A DNA stretch of 64,000 bases from Microbacterium halotolerans (GTDB taxonomy: Bacteria > Actinomycetota > Actinomycetes > Actinomycetales > Microbacteriaceae), in contig NZ_KZ984051.1 of the NCBI RefSeq assembly GCF_003569805.1, positions 244,760 to 308,759 of the forward strand. The letters are read 5' to 3'. Under the pieces are notes generated by a model. That model did not search any database and was not told the origin of the DNA. It saw only the letters and a program-made list of their open reading frames with translations. Positions within the stretch are counted from its first letter, which is position 1; each line of letters starts with the position of its first letter. Both the position numbers and the translations under genes were made by a program. This document shows positions 16,794 through 25,116 of the stretch, in pieces.

Positions 16794-17789
16794 TCAGCGT
16801 GCCTCGCTGCCGCGGAGGACGAGGTCGGGCTCGAGGAGCACGTCGGGTGGCGTGACGCCGTCGAGCAGAGAGAAGGCCGCTTCGGCGGCGGCGCGGCCGA
16901 GCACCGCCGGTGCGGCGTTCGCAACGGAGACGGGCGGGCTTGCGAGCTTCGCGGCCTCGAACTCGTCGAAGCCGATCATGGGCACTCGCCGCCCTGCGGC
17001 GGCGAACGCCAGCAGCGCGCCGACGGACGCGCGGTTATTGGCCGTGAACAGGGCGTCGACACCTGCGTCGAGCAGCTCGGCCGCGGCGGTCTGAGCATCC
17101 TCCATGGTGTGCGCGCTGTGCCGCACGATCTCCTCATCGACTGCACCGACGGCCTCCGCGTAGCCGCGGAACCGCTCGCTCATCGTCCACATTCCCGTCG
17201 TGTCGCCGACATACCCCACCCTGCCGTGCTCCCGCAGGATCTCGACCGCCGCCCGAGCGCCGTGGGCGTTGTCGTAGAGCACGTTGCATGCCGCATGCTC
17301 GCTCGGGCGGTCGATGGCCACGACGGGCACGTCGCCCGCCGCCCGATCGAGAGCCGGAAGCTCCTCGCCGGGCGGTCGCACGACCATGAGCGCGTCGACG
17401 CGCTGCTCGACCAGGCGGTCGATCAGTCGCGCGAAGCGATCCGGATCCTCCTCGCTGCTCGCCGTGAGCAGAAGCCAGCGCCGCTCGGCGCAGACCCGCT
17501 CAGCTGCGCGCGCCATCCCCGACCAGAACGGGTTGCCCAGGTCGCCGATGATCAGCCCGAGAACGCGCGACTGCTGACCCGGTCGGATGCTCGCGGCCGC
17601 CAGATTTCGCCGATACCCGAGGTCTGCGATGGCCCGTGCGATGCGATCGGCGAGCTGCGGCCGGATGTTGGTCTCACCGTTGACGAAGCGCGAGACGGTC
17701 TTGAGCCCCACATCCGCGCGCTCGGCGACGTCGCGCATCGTCGGCACGCGCCCTGCCCGCTCGTCCGCGGCCGCTCCGGTCTCGCTCAT
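16794..17789 (-). CDS. LacI-family transcriptional regulator
   Basis: 331 residues from ATG 17789, which is preceded by GAGGGG. N-terminal HTH: TMRDVAERADVGLKTVSRFVNGE, with the hinge helix in RRNLAAASIRPGQ. The effector domain includes GLIIGDLGNPFWSGM, VDALMVVRPPGEE and VPMIGFDEF. It probably represses a nearby sugar unit until a sugar ligand binds. The palindrome AGACAACGTTGTCT upstream of the PfkB gene at 18076 has the central CG usual for LacI-type sites and is a candidate target. Confidence 0.88.
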   Translation of the reverse strand: MSETGAAADERAGRVPTMRDVAERADVGLKTVSRFVNGETNIRPQLADRIARAIADLGYRRNLAAASIRPGQQSRVLGLIIGDLGNPFWSGMARAAERVCAERRWLLLTASSEEDPDRFARLIDRLVEQRVDALMVVRPPGEELPALDRAAGDVPVVAIDRPSEHAACNVLYDNAHGARAAVEILREHGRVGYVGDTTGMWTMSERFRGYAEAVGAVDEEIVRHSAHTMEDAQTAAAELLDAGVDALFTANNRASVGALLAFAAAGRRVPMIGFDEFEAAKLASPPVSVANAAPAVLGRAAAEAAFSLLDGVTPPDVLLEPDLVLRGSEAR

Positions 17790-18075
17790 GACCCCTCCCG
17801 CGTCAATATTCCCATATCGGCATGGTCGGTCGAGCCGTCTCCTTCGCGTGCCCATTGGCGGTCACGGTGCTCCTCCGGTGGGAACCATGCGCGGCCCCGC
17901 GTCCGCGCGCTCACCGGACGGTCCTTATCCCGTTGTCCGCGCTTTCTGGCGGGCCGGCTCGCCGATGCGCACGAGTCGAGCCCAGTGCCCTGCTCCCCCG
18001 TTTCTGGTGCACCGGCCAGCCTTCGCTGCCAGGAGGCGAGCGGCCAGCCGTCCCTGAGCGACAGCAGCTCCGAAC

Positions 18076-19119
18076 TCATCCCCGCGCCCACGGTGCGACC
18101 CCCGCCGCTCGCGCCGCGATGCGGGCGCCGCTGCACGAGGACGACTCGATCCAGTCAGCCGCCGCCCAAGCGGCGAGCCTCACCGCGTCGCCGGGCGGAG
18201 CAGCCCGCAGCAGCCCCGCCAGAAGCCCCGCAGTCGCCGCATCCCCCGCACCGTTGGTCGTACCGAGTCGGTCGACGGGCACGGGTTCGACGCGCACTCG
18301 CGCGTGGGCCCATTCAGCACCGAGTGCGCGCAGCACCGGCCCGCCCCGCGCCAGCCGCTCGGCTCCCGCAGCGCGCAGGAGCAGCCCTTCCTCTCCTGCC
18401 GAGATCGCGACGATGCCCGCCCCGCGGGCGAGCAGATCCTCCGCGAGCTCATCGGCGAGGCCTGTGCGCGGTGCGAGTCGCAGCGCCGAGGTGAGGTCGT
18501 CGAGCGACGGAGTCAGCACGTCGGTGTGCGGCAGCACCTCGGTCAGAATCGCATTCCAGTCGTATCCGCCCGCGGGGGACGCCTCATCGACGACCGCCAG
18601 ATCGAGCGACGTGGTCGCATTCGCGTCCTTGACCCTTGCGAGGGTCGCCGCCAGCGGGGCTCCGCCGTCGGCCGCGATGCCCGGCAGCAGCGGTGGGTAG
18701 CCCAGATGCACGAGCCGTGCACCCGCGGGGTCGAGCGTCGTGCCGTCGAAGGCGTCGTTGGCGCCGGTGTGGTGCCAGAACGAACGGTCCTCGCCGCGCG
18801 GCTGCACGACGATCGAGTACGAGGTGGCGTGATCCCGCGTCGTGACCAGATCCGCCCGCACCCCGTCGATCGCGGAGAGCCGGTCGCGCGCGATCGCACC
18901 GAGCGCGTCGTCGCCGACCAGTCCGTGCGCCCGCACGGGAATCCCGAGACCGGCCAGCGCGGATCCGGTGTTGGCGATGCTGCCGCCGACGCGCATGCCG
19001 AGCGCTCCGACGTTGAACAGCGCGCCGGGTTCGACCCGCGCCTCGCCGGGGAAGTCCGGAACGAGGTCGACGCATACATGCCCGGCGACCAGAACGTCGC
19101 CCACCCCGCGAACCTGCAT
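18076..19119 (-). CDS. PfkB-family carbohydrate kinase
   Basis: 347 residues starting at MQVRG (GAGGAG four bases upstream). An alternative ATG at 19152 would place the leader over the operator. Ribokinase-fold features: GGSIANTGSALAGLG near residue 50, and the anion-hole/base motif TTNGAGDAATAGLL near the C-terminus with the catalytic Asp. The C-terminus ends in a Cys-containing tail (ESSSCSG) not usual for the family. Likely phosphorylates a sugar or inositol-like compound. It is divergent from the aldolase/oxidoreductase pair at 19382. Confidence 0.85.
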   Translation of the reverse strand: MQVRGVGDVLVAGHVCVDLVPDFPGEARVEPGALFNVGALGMRVGGSIANTGSALAGLGIPVRAHGLVGDDALGAIARDRLSAIDGVRADLVTTRDHATSYSIVVQPRGEDRSFWHHTGANDAFDGTTLDPAGARLVHLGYPPLLPGIAADGGAPLAATLARVKDANATTSLDLAVVDEASPAGGYDWNAILTEVLPHTDVLTPSLDDLTSALRLAPRTGLADELAEDLLARGAGIVAISAGEEGLLLRAAGAERLARGGPVLRALGAEWAHARVRVEPVPVDRLGTTNGAGDAATAGLLAGLLRAAPPGDAVRLAAWAAADWIESSSCSGARIAARAAGVAPWARG

Positions 19120-19153
19120 GATGCTCCTCTCGCGGTCCTCTTCGACCGACATT

Positions 19154-19167
19154 AGACAACGTTGTCT
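19154..19167. promoter_or_regulatory. LacI-type operator AGACAACGTTGTCT
   Basis: Perfect 14-bp palindrome with central CG, 35 bp upstream of the PfkB start. Its 12-bp core GACAACGTTGTC recurs at 34500-34511 before the ManA-like gene. The local LacI regulators (16794 and 54646) are candidate binders. Confidence 0.6.
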
Positions 19168-19183
19168 TTATCCCCCTATCCTG

Positions 19184-19337
19184 GCACCTGATTGAGTGAG
19201 TCACAATAACGCCTGCGTTCTTGAGACGAACGATTGAAGGTCGTAGGCGCACAGCGCCGAGCACCTGATTGAGTGAGTCACAACAACGCCTGCGTTCTTG
19301 AGACGAACGATCGAAGGTCGCAGGCGCACAGCGCCGA
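19184..19337 (+). repeat. Two 77-bp direct tandem repeats upstream of the aldolase gene
   Basis: 19184-19260 and 19261-19337 abut exactly and differ at only three positions. Each copy holds TGAGTGAGTCAC (19193 and 19270), the complement of a motif found before the GH4 and AgaS-like genes, and the block GCCTGCGTTCTTGAGACG followed by a partly complementary GGTCG(C/T)AGGC. The pair lies 45 bp upstream of the aldolase start, so it may be a duplicated operator or promoter module. Confidence 0.85.
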
Positions 19338-19381
19338 ACACCACGCGACGACACGCACAAGCGAAGCAAAGGAGCAGCGCC

Positions 19382-20224
19382 ATGCATCCGTACCGCCTCA
19401 ACCGACTCTTCGACCCCGATTCCGGCAAGGCCCTCGACGTGGCGATCGACCACGGATTCTTCGGCGAGCGCAGCTTCCTCGACGGTATCGAGGACATCCG
19501 TGCATCGGTGCAGACGCTGGTCGATGCCGGCCCCGACGCCGTTCAGATGACACTGGGCCAGGCGCACCACCTGCAGGAGGTGCCGGGCAAGCATAAGCCG
19601 GGGCTGGTGATGCGCACCGACGTCGCCAACGTCTACAACTCCCCCCTCGACGAGGAGCTCTACAGTCACCACGTGCCGTTCGCGGTCGAAGAGGCCGTGC
19701 GCCTGGACGCCGTCGCGATATGCGTCAACCTGATGCAGCTGCCTGGCCATCCCGGCATCAGGGGCGAGAACATCCGGTCGATCCTCGCCCTGCGCGAGCA
19801 GGCGACGAAGTACGGCATGCCGCTGATGGTCGAGCCGCTCGTGATGCAGGACAACTCGGTCGCCGGCGGCTACATGGTCGACGGCGACCTCGACAAGATC
19901 ATGGCCCTCGTTCGCCAGGGCGTCGAGCTCGGCGCCGATCTGATCAAGGCCGACCCCTGCGACGACCCGAGCGAGTACCACCGCGTGATCAGGGTCGCCG
20001 GCTCCGTGCCCGTGCTGGTGCGCGGCGGCGGACGCGTCGACGACCGCACCTTGCTCGAACGCACCGTTGCGGTGCTCGACGCGGGCGCCGCCGGCATCGT
20101 CTACGGCCGCAACGTCGTGCAGCACCGCAACCCCTACGGCATCACGGCGGCGCTGATGGCCGTGCTGCACCGCGGCGTCGGCGTCGACGAGGCGCTGAAG
20201 CTCGTCGACGAGGTGCGCTCGTGA
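19382..20224 (+). CDS. DhnA/LacD-type class I aldolase
   Basis: 280 residues from the ATG at 19382 (GGAGCAGCGCC upstream). The ALDVAIDHGFFGE start, VMRTDVAN and YNSPLDEELYSHH blocks and the likely Schiff-base lysine in GADLIKADPCDD place it in the fructose-bisphosphate aldolase class I/DeoC-LacD superfamily. GIVYGRNVVQH forms the phosphate site. It would cleave a phosphorylated ketose or keto acid in the cytosol. The next gene overlaps its stop, so both are one operon. Exact substrate unknown. Confidence 0.8.
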   Translation: MHPYRLNRLFDPDSGKALDVAIDHGFFGERSFLDGIEDIRASVQTLVDAGPDAVQMTLGQAHHLQEVPGKHKPGLVMRTDVANVYNSPLDEELYSHHVPFAVEEAVRLDAVAICVNLMQLPGHPGIRGENIRSILALREQATKYGMPLMVEPLVMQDNSVAGGYMVDGDLDKIMALVRQGVELGADLIKADPCDDPSEYHRVIRVAGSVPVLVRGGGRVDDRTLLERTVAVLDAGAAGIVYGRNVVQHRNPYGITAALMAVLHRGVGVDEALKLVDEVRS

Positions 20225-21375
20225 CCGCGCAGAAGCGGGTCGGCGTCGCGATCATCGGCGGCGGCCTGATGGGCCGCGAGATGGCCGCCGCGATCGCCCG
20301 CTGGCCCGCGCTCATCGATCACCCGGTCACACCGGAGGTGCGTGCCGTGTGCGACATCAACCCTGACGCCCTTGGCTGGTTCTCCGAGCTGCCCACCGTC
20401 GAGCTGACCACGACCGACTACCGCGACCTGCTCGCGGACGACCGCGTCGACGTGGTCTACGTGGCCGTGCGGCACGACCTGCACGCGCAGATCTACTCCG
20501 ATGTGATCAGGGCGGGCAAGTCGCTGTTCGCCGAGAAGCCGTTCGGGATCGACGGCTCCGCGTCCGACGAGATCATGGCGGCCGTCTCCGAGCATCCGGA
20601 GTCGTTCGTGCGCTGTTCGAGCGAGATGCCGTTCCTGCCAGGCGCTCAGGCCGCGATCGACCACGTGCGTTCCGGCGCACTGGGCGAGATCGTCGAGGCG
20701 CGGTGCGGCTTCCTGCACGCCAGTGACACCGATCGCTCCAAGCCCGTCAACTGGAAGCGGCAGGCGCGCTTCTGCGGCGAGGCGGGCGTGATGAACGATC
20801 TCGGTCTGCACGCGTGGCACGTGCCGCTGCGGCTGGGCTGGAACCCGGATCGTGTGCTCGGCATGCTGCAGAACATCGTCACAGAACGACCGGGCCCGGA
20901 CGGGACGCCCGTGCCGTGCGACACCTGGGACAACGCGGTCGTGCACGCGCGCATCGCGCAGCAGGGCGGGGCCGACTTCCCGCTCGCGATCGAGACGAAG
21001 CGCATCGCGCCTGGCCAGAAGAACACGTGGTTCTTCGAGGCGATCGGCATGTCGGGCGGCGTGCGGTTCTCGACGAAGAACCCGAAGGCGATCGAGGTGT
21101 TCCAGATGCCGGATGTTCCGGGCATCGGCCGCGAACAGGCGTGGGCCACCATCGACGCGGGCAGTCAGTCGGTGTGGCCGACCGTGACGGGCGGGATCTT
21201 CGAGGCCGGGTTCTCCGATGCGATCCTGCAGATGTGGGCGGCGTTCCTCGCCGAGCGCGAGGGCGTGCTGGGTGAGCGCTTCGGCGCCGTGCGCCCGGAT
21301 GAGGCGGCCCGCACCCATGCGATCTACGCCGCGGCCATCGCGTCGAACGATTCCGACGCCTTCGAGGCGGTGTGA
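20221..21375 (+). CDS. Gfo/Idh/MocA-family NAD(P)-dependent oxidoreductase
   Basis: 384 residues from a GTG that overlaps the aldolase stop (GTGA). N-terminal Rossmann motif VGVAIIGGGLMGREMA, and the family signature FAEKPFG near residue 105. The EMPFLPGAQ region and NDLGLHAWHVPLRLG supply the putative active-site residues. It resembles inositol and sugar dehydrogenases, so it may oxidise a cyclitol or pyranose before the kinase/aldolase steps. No signal peptide; cytosolic. Confidence 0.87.
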   Translation: MTAQKRVGVAIIGGGLMGREMAAAIARWPALIDHPVTPEVRAVCDINPDALGWFSELPTVELTTTDYRDLLADDRVDVVYVAVRHDLHAQIYSDVIRAGKSLFAEKPFGIDGSASDEIMAAVSEHPESFVRCSSEMPFLPGAQAAIDHVRSGALGEIVEARCGFLHASDTDRSKPVNWKRQARFCGEAGVMNDLGLHAWHVPLRLGWNPDRVLGMLQNIVTERPGPDGTPVPCDTWDNAVVHARIAQQGGADFPLAIETKRIAPGQKNTWFFEAIGMSGGVRFSTKNPKAIEVFQMPDVPGIGREQAWATIDAGSQSVWPTVTGGIFEAGFSDAILQMWAAFLAEREGVLGERFGAVRPDEAARTHAIYAAAIASNDSDAFEAV

Positions 21376-21402
21376 CCCGGGCCGTCTCAGAGTGACCGCC
21401 CT

Positions 21403-21498
21403 TGCACAACGCAGTCGATCTCGCACCGCACGTCGGTATCCGCCGCCGATCCGCGCGGGTCGGCCGAGCCGCAGAGTACGGGCCGACTGCGTTGTGCA
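21403..21498. repeat. 15-bp perfect inverted repeat bounding a convergent gap
   Basis: TGCACAACGCAGTCG at 21403-21417 and its complement at 21484-21498, 66 bp apart. The element fills the gap between the convergent oxidoreductase and SDR genes. It may be a terminator region, or another palindromic insertion. Confidence 0.6.
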
Positions 21499-21516
21499 TG
21501 CCGTCAACCCGAGTGG

Positions 21517-22242
21517 CTACTGCGCCGTGTAGCCGCCGTCGATCGGGAGATGCGCGCCGGAGATCATGCTGGCATCGTCGCTGAGCAGGAACGCGATGGG
21601 GCCGGCGATCTCGTCCTCGGTCGCCCACCGCCCCAGGGGCATCGCCTTCAGGAACGGGCCCTCGACATCCGGACGCCCCCAGTACCAGGCGGACATCTCG
21701 GTCATCACCACGGTCGGGTGCACGCTGTTGACCCGGATGCCGTGCGGCCCGAGTTCGAGTGCCGAGACGCGAGTGATGTTGTCGAGCGCCGCCTTCGACG
21801 AGCCGTAGGCGATGTGACCGTGCAGGGCGACGAGGCTGGCCTGGCTGGAGACGTTCACGATCGCGCCGCCGCCGAGCCGGATCATCTCGCGCGAGGCGTA
21901 CTTCGTCACGAGCAGCGAGCCGCGTGTGTTGATCGCCATGACCTTGTCGAACACGTCGATGTCGGCTTCCTGCGGCGTCTCGATCGCGCCGCCCCATCCG
22001 CCGCAGTTCACCACGCCCCAGATATCGCGCCCCTCGATCGCGGTGCGCACCTCTTCCTCGCTGGTGAGGTCGAAGGCCAGCGGCGTCGCGCCGGTCTCTT
22101 CGGCAAGTGCGGCCAGCTCATCGAGGTCGCGTCCACCGGCGAGCACCGTGGCGCCGTCACGCACCAGCCGTCGCACCGTCGTGCCGCCGATGCCTCCCGA
22201 CGCTCCCGTCACGAGAACCGTGCGCCCGTCGAATCCAGCCAT
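21517..22242 (-). CDS. SDR-family oxidoreductase
   Basis: 241 residues from the ATG at 22242; longer frames are Arg-rich and unlikely. TGASGGIGG cofactor motif, NCGGWGG in place of the usual NNAG, catalytic Ser in NVSSQAS and Tyr/Lys in YGSSKAALDN. It ends with HLPIDGGYTAQ. The altered NNAG motif is common in the xylulose reductase-like branch. It probably interconverts a sugar alcohol and a ketose. A CATCGATG-centred near-palindrome lies about 50 bp upstream. Confidence 0.83.
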   Translation of the reverse strand: MAGFDGRTVLVTGASGGIGGTTVRRLVRDGATVLAGGRDLDELAALAEETGATPLAFDLTSEEEVRTAIEGRDIWGVVNCGGWGGAIETPQEADIDVFDKVMAINTRGSLLVTKYASREMIRLGGGAIVNVSSQASLVALHGHIAYGSSKAALDNITRVSALELGPHGIRVNSVHPTVVMTEMSAWYWGRPDVEGPFLKAMPLGRWATEDEIAGPIAFLLSDDASMISGAHLPIDGGYTAQ

Positions 22243-22293
22243 CAGCCGCCGCCCTCTCTTCGCCCGCGTCTTCGCGAGTCGTCCGCACTCACA

Positions 22294-22309
22294 ATGACAT
22301 CGATGACAT
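22294..22309. promoter_or_regulatory. CATCGATG-centred operator candidate
   Basis: ATGACATCGATGACAT, a near-palindrome with the same core as the perfect palindromes at 34566 and 39438. Located upstream of the SDR start at 22242. Confidence 0.4.
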
Positions 22310-22472
22310 GCCGGGCGCAAGTCCGCGGTTCCTGTGCCTTGCGGCACGGGAGACGCCTCCCCTTTTCCGAGGCGCGCACGACCGGCAGAGGCGCGCACGG
22401 TCCGCGCCGAAACGGGCGGCTCCTGCGCGGTCGGACTCGCCCGACGCACCAGGGCGAGCGACAGGGCGAGGC

Positions 22473-23009
22473 TCAGCGCGACTGCGAAGTGAGCCGCTCC
22501 ACCACGAACCGCACCTGATCGGCCGTGGGGGCTGCGGCGTCCACGGCGATGTGCGCGACCGCGGGCGACGAACCGCCGTCGACGATGTGCGCGTCACGGT
22601 CGAGTCCGCGGTTCTCGCGCCGCCTGGCGAGCAGCTCGCTGCCTGCTCTCAGCCACACGACGAACGGTTCGCCGCCCAGCGAATCGACGAGCACGCGCCA
22701 TTCCTCGCCGCCTGCGAGCTCGGCCGTCCACGGCGCGACCGCCACGGTCGACACGGTCTGCGCAGCCATGGTGTCGCGCAGCGCCGCGTATCTGGCCGGG
22801 CGGAGCAGCGGCCGCAGCGATGCGTCGTTCCAGTGCCTGTCCCCGAACAGTCTTTCCGCCTGCAGTCGATCGAGCACCGGGTTCGTCACGACGTCGAGGT
22901 CGAGCAGCGCGGCGCCGAGATCGGCGGCCAGCGCTCCCCCCAACGTCGATTTGCCGCTTCCCGCGGGGCCGGCCACGAGAACGACGCTGGCGGAGTGTTC
23001 GTGTGTCAT
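22473..23009 (-). CDS. P-loop kinase of the gluconokinase-like AAA group
   Basis: 178 residues with Walker A GPAGSGKST at residues 14-22. The lid region has LLARRRENRGLDRD, and the size fits small-molecule kinases such as gluconokinase or shikimate-like kinases. Substrate motifs are not clear enough for a name. It may phosphorylate a sugar or sugar acid released by the unit upstream. On the minus strand TTGACA (23046-23041) lies about 31 bp before the ATG, inside the gap after the amidohydrolase gene, so it may have its own promoter. Only a weak ribosome site is seen. Confidence 0.65.
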   Translation of the reverse strand: MTHEHSASVVLVAGPAGSGKSTLGGALAADLGAALLDLDVVTNPVLDRLQAERLFGDRHWNDASLRPLLRPARYAALRDTMAAQTVSTVAVAPWTAELAGGEEWRVLVDSLGGEPFVVWLRAGSELLARRRENRGLDRDAHIVDGGSSPAVAHIAVDAAAPTADQVRFVVERLTSQSR

Positions 23010-23047
23010 AGCTCTGCACGATCCCCGCGCGGCTCGTGGTTGTCAAG

Positions 23048-24172
23048 TCACCGAGGCGGAGGCGGCGCGGCACTCGGCCCGCCCGCATCGCACAGCCCCA
23101 GCACACGACGGGCGTTGTCTGCGTACACGCCGGGCAGCAGGCGTCGCGGCAGATCGGCGGCCGAGATCGACCAGCGGCCCTGCGGCGGCACGTCGGACCC
23201 CGGTGCGTAGTCGAAGCTCTCGTCGTCGGTCTCGAGGAAGCGGAAGTGGGTTGTCAGGTCGCCCCTGTGCAGCGGGAACGCATCGGTGCCGAACAGCACC
23301 CGGTCCGGATGCCGCTCAACGAGCCGTCGGAACCGACGAGGCTGACGGCCGAGCTCGGCGAGGCGCCCCGCGATGTCGATCGACAGGTTCGGCGCCGCAT
23401 CCAGCATCCGCTCGACGCGATCGAGATCCTCCGCGACGCAGCCCATGTGCGCACCGATGTACTGCGTGCGAGGGGTCGCCGCAAGCAGCCGTTCGAACGA
23501 CGTGAGCAGGTCGTCGAAGGAGGGGAACCTCGAGCGGTCGGCGAACGACCACTGCGGCTGCTCCGACAGCTCGTCGAACCGTTCGTTGCGGTGATCGAGC
23601 GGTTCGAAGAACGCCCTGGGGTCGGCGACGTGGATCAGCACGGGAAGGCCGAGCTCCCCCGCCGCTCCGAGGATGTCCACCACCTCGGGGGCGTCCGGTC
23701 GCACGAGTGCATCGTCACGCCCACGAACGGAGAGCCCGAGGTTCTTCCACACCTTCACGCCGCGCGCGCCCCGGTCCGCCGATTCGCGCAGCTGGCGCTC
23801 CAGCACGGCCGCGCCGCCCGACGTGCCGAGCAGATCCCAGTCCAGCTGGCAGAAGGTGAGGAATCGGTCCGGATGCGCACGGTCGTATCGGTCGAGGTTC
23901 GCTTCGAGCTCCTCTTCCCAGCGCCCGTCGAGGTTGACGATCGTCCCGACAGCCGTCTCGTCCATCAGGTCGATGAGCGCACCGACATCCGGCGCACACC
24001 AATCGTCGGTGAGCCACCTGCCGAGATGGTTGTGCACATCGATCGCGGGTGCGGCCGGTCGTTCCACCGCCGTCGTCGGCAGCTCCAGCTGCGCGCGGGG
24101 CTGCCAATCGGCCAGCTTCAGGCTCAGCACGGGCGGGAGGTCCTCCCCACCGTCGATGAGCGGATCATGCAT
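23048..24172 (-). CDS. Amidohydrolase-family TIM-barrel hydrolase
   Basis: 374 residues. The metal-binding start AIDVHNHLG is at about residue 43. Further metal/active-site candidates are VLIHVADP, QYIGAHMG and LFGTDAFPLH with the C-terminal Asp. This matches the amidohydrolase-2 group (decarboxylase/lactonase-like). It could open a sugar lactone or act on another small molecule. It does not look like NagA/AgaA GlcNAc/GalNAc-6-phosphate deacetylase, so a deacetylase role in the galactosamine unit is not supported. It follows the GH114 gene by 33 bp on the same strand. Confidence 0.75.
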   Translation of the reverse strand: MHDPLIDGGEDLPPVLSLKLADWQPRAQLELPTTAVERPAAPAIDVHNHLGRWLTDDWCAPDVGALIDLMDETAVGTIVNLDGRWEEELEANLDRYDRAHPDRFLTFCQLDWDLLGTSGGAAVLERQLRESADRGARGVKVWKNLGLSVRGRDDALVRPDAPEVVDILGAAGELGLPVLIHVADPRAFFEPLDHRNERFDELSEQPQWSFADRSRFPSFDDLLTSFERLLAATPRTQYIGAHMGCVAEDLDRVERMLDAAPNLSIDIAGRLAELGRQPRRFRRLVERHPDRVLFGTDAFPLHRGDLTTHFRFLETDDESFDYAPGSDVPPQGRWSISAADLPRRLLPGVYADNARRVLGLCDAGGPSAAPPPPR

Positions 24173-24205
24173 GGCGGTTCACCGGATCCGAGTCGTCGCT
24201 TCGCC

Positions 24206-25075
24206 CTAGCATGCTCGATACACATAGTCGTCCTCGCCCGCCGCGACAAGGTCGAGGTCGCGCAGGATCGTCAGCGGCGCGCGATCCGGAAGCGCGCAGA
24301 CGCCGTCGAACGTCATGCCCTCTTCCTCCAGCGCGCCCGGGTACTCGATCTGGAGCACATGGTCGCCGTACACGTCGGTGTACGACGCGCATTCCTGCCA
24401 CACCCCGCATTCCTCCGTCACGGCGAAGTCGAACCCGAGGTCATCGTGCGCGAACTCCGTGATCTCCGCGGCGTTCTTCTGGGCGATCGCCATCCCCGCG
24501 TCGTGCGCACGGGAGACGTACGCGGCGGCGAGCGCATGGGCACCGTCCGCATCGATCTCGTCGAAGCGCGTCCAGGTGTCGAGGTTGTCGATCTCGACGG
24601 CGTCGAAGCCGTCCGCCGCACAGCCGTCGATCACCGGGCCGATGATGCCGATGATGCCGTCGCGCTGCCCGCTCGTACCGGGATCGAGGACGAACTCATC
24701 CGGCCACTCCGGATCGATGATGAGCTCGCCGTCCGAGTCGTGGAGCAGAAGCTCCTCGTGCTCCGACCACAGATCGGCATCATCCGGCTGCGTCTGGAAA
24801 CCGTTGACGTAGCAGACGCTGTAGGCGCCGGCCAGCGGTTCCGCCGTCGAATCGCGCACGACGACGTCGATCCCGACCGGCCCGTCCCCCAGGTCGAGCT
24901 CGTCGTACGCACCGCCGAGCTGATAGTCGAACACGCCGCTCGTCGGCGGCAGCGCCATGTCAGTCGCTGCCGGGATCGGATCATCGGCCGGTTCGCCGCT
25001 CTGCGGTGCTGAGGCGCACGCCGACACAGCGGCCATGGCGACGGCCGCCCCCGCAAGAATCATCGTCCTGTTCAT
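24206..25075 (-). CDS. Secreted GH114-type endo-alpha-1,4-polygalactosaminidase-like lipoprotein
   Basis: 289 residues from the ATG at 25075. A lipoprotein signal (VAMAAVSACAS) leads into a spacer and then a TIM barrel with FDYQLGGAYD, YSVCYVNGFQTQPDD, DGFDAVEIDNLDTW and GMAIAQKNAAEI. The VEIDN acidic pair and the QKN motif are typical of the GH114/TM1410-like group. Known members cleave alpha-1,4-galactosamine polymers such as fungal galactosaminogalactan. The protein would work on the cell surface. Its neighbours encode galactose/tagatose-type enzymes, which supports a galactosaminide role. No transmembrane segment beyond the signal. Confidence 0.75.
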   Translation of the reverse strand: MNRTMILAGAAVAMAAVSACASAPQSGEPADDPIPAATDMALPPTSGVFDYQLGGAYDELDLGDGPVGIDVVVRDSTAEPLAGAYSVCYVNGFQTQPDDADLWSEHEELLLHDSDGELIIDPEWPDEFVLDPGTSGQRDGIIGIIGPVIDGCAADGFDAVEIDNLDTWTRFDEIDADGAHALAAAYVSRAHDAGMAIAQKNAAEITEFAHDDLGFDFAVTEECGVWQECASYTDVYGDHVLQIEYPGALEEEGMTFDGVCALPDRAPLTILRDLDLVAAGEDDYVYRAC

Positions 25076-25116
25076 CCCTCTGCCTCTCCTACGTCGTCGT
25101 TCCTTCGTGCGGGCCG

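Noticed and set aside
23036-25012. 658-codon plus-strand open frame
   Set aside because: It is antisense to the amidohydrolase and GH114 genes, with shadow-type composition.
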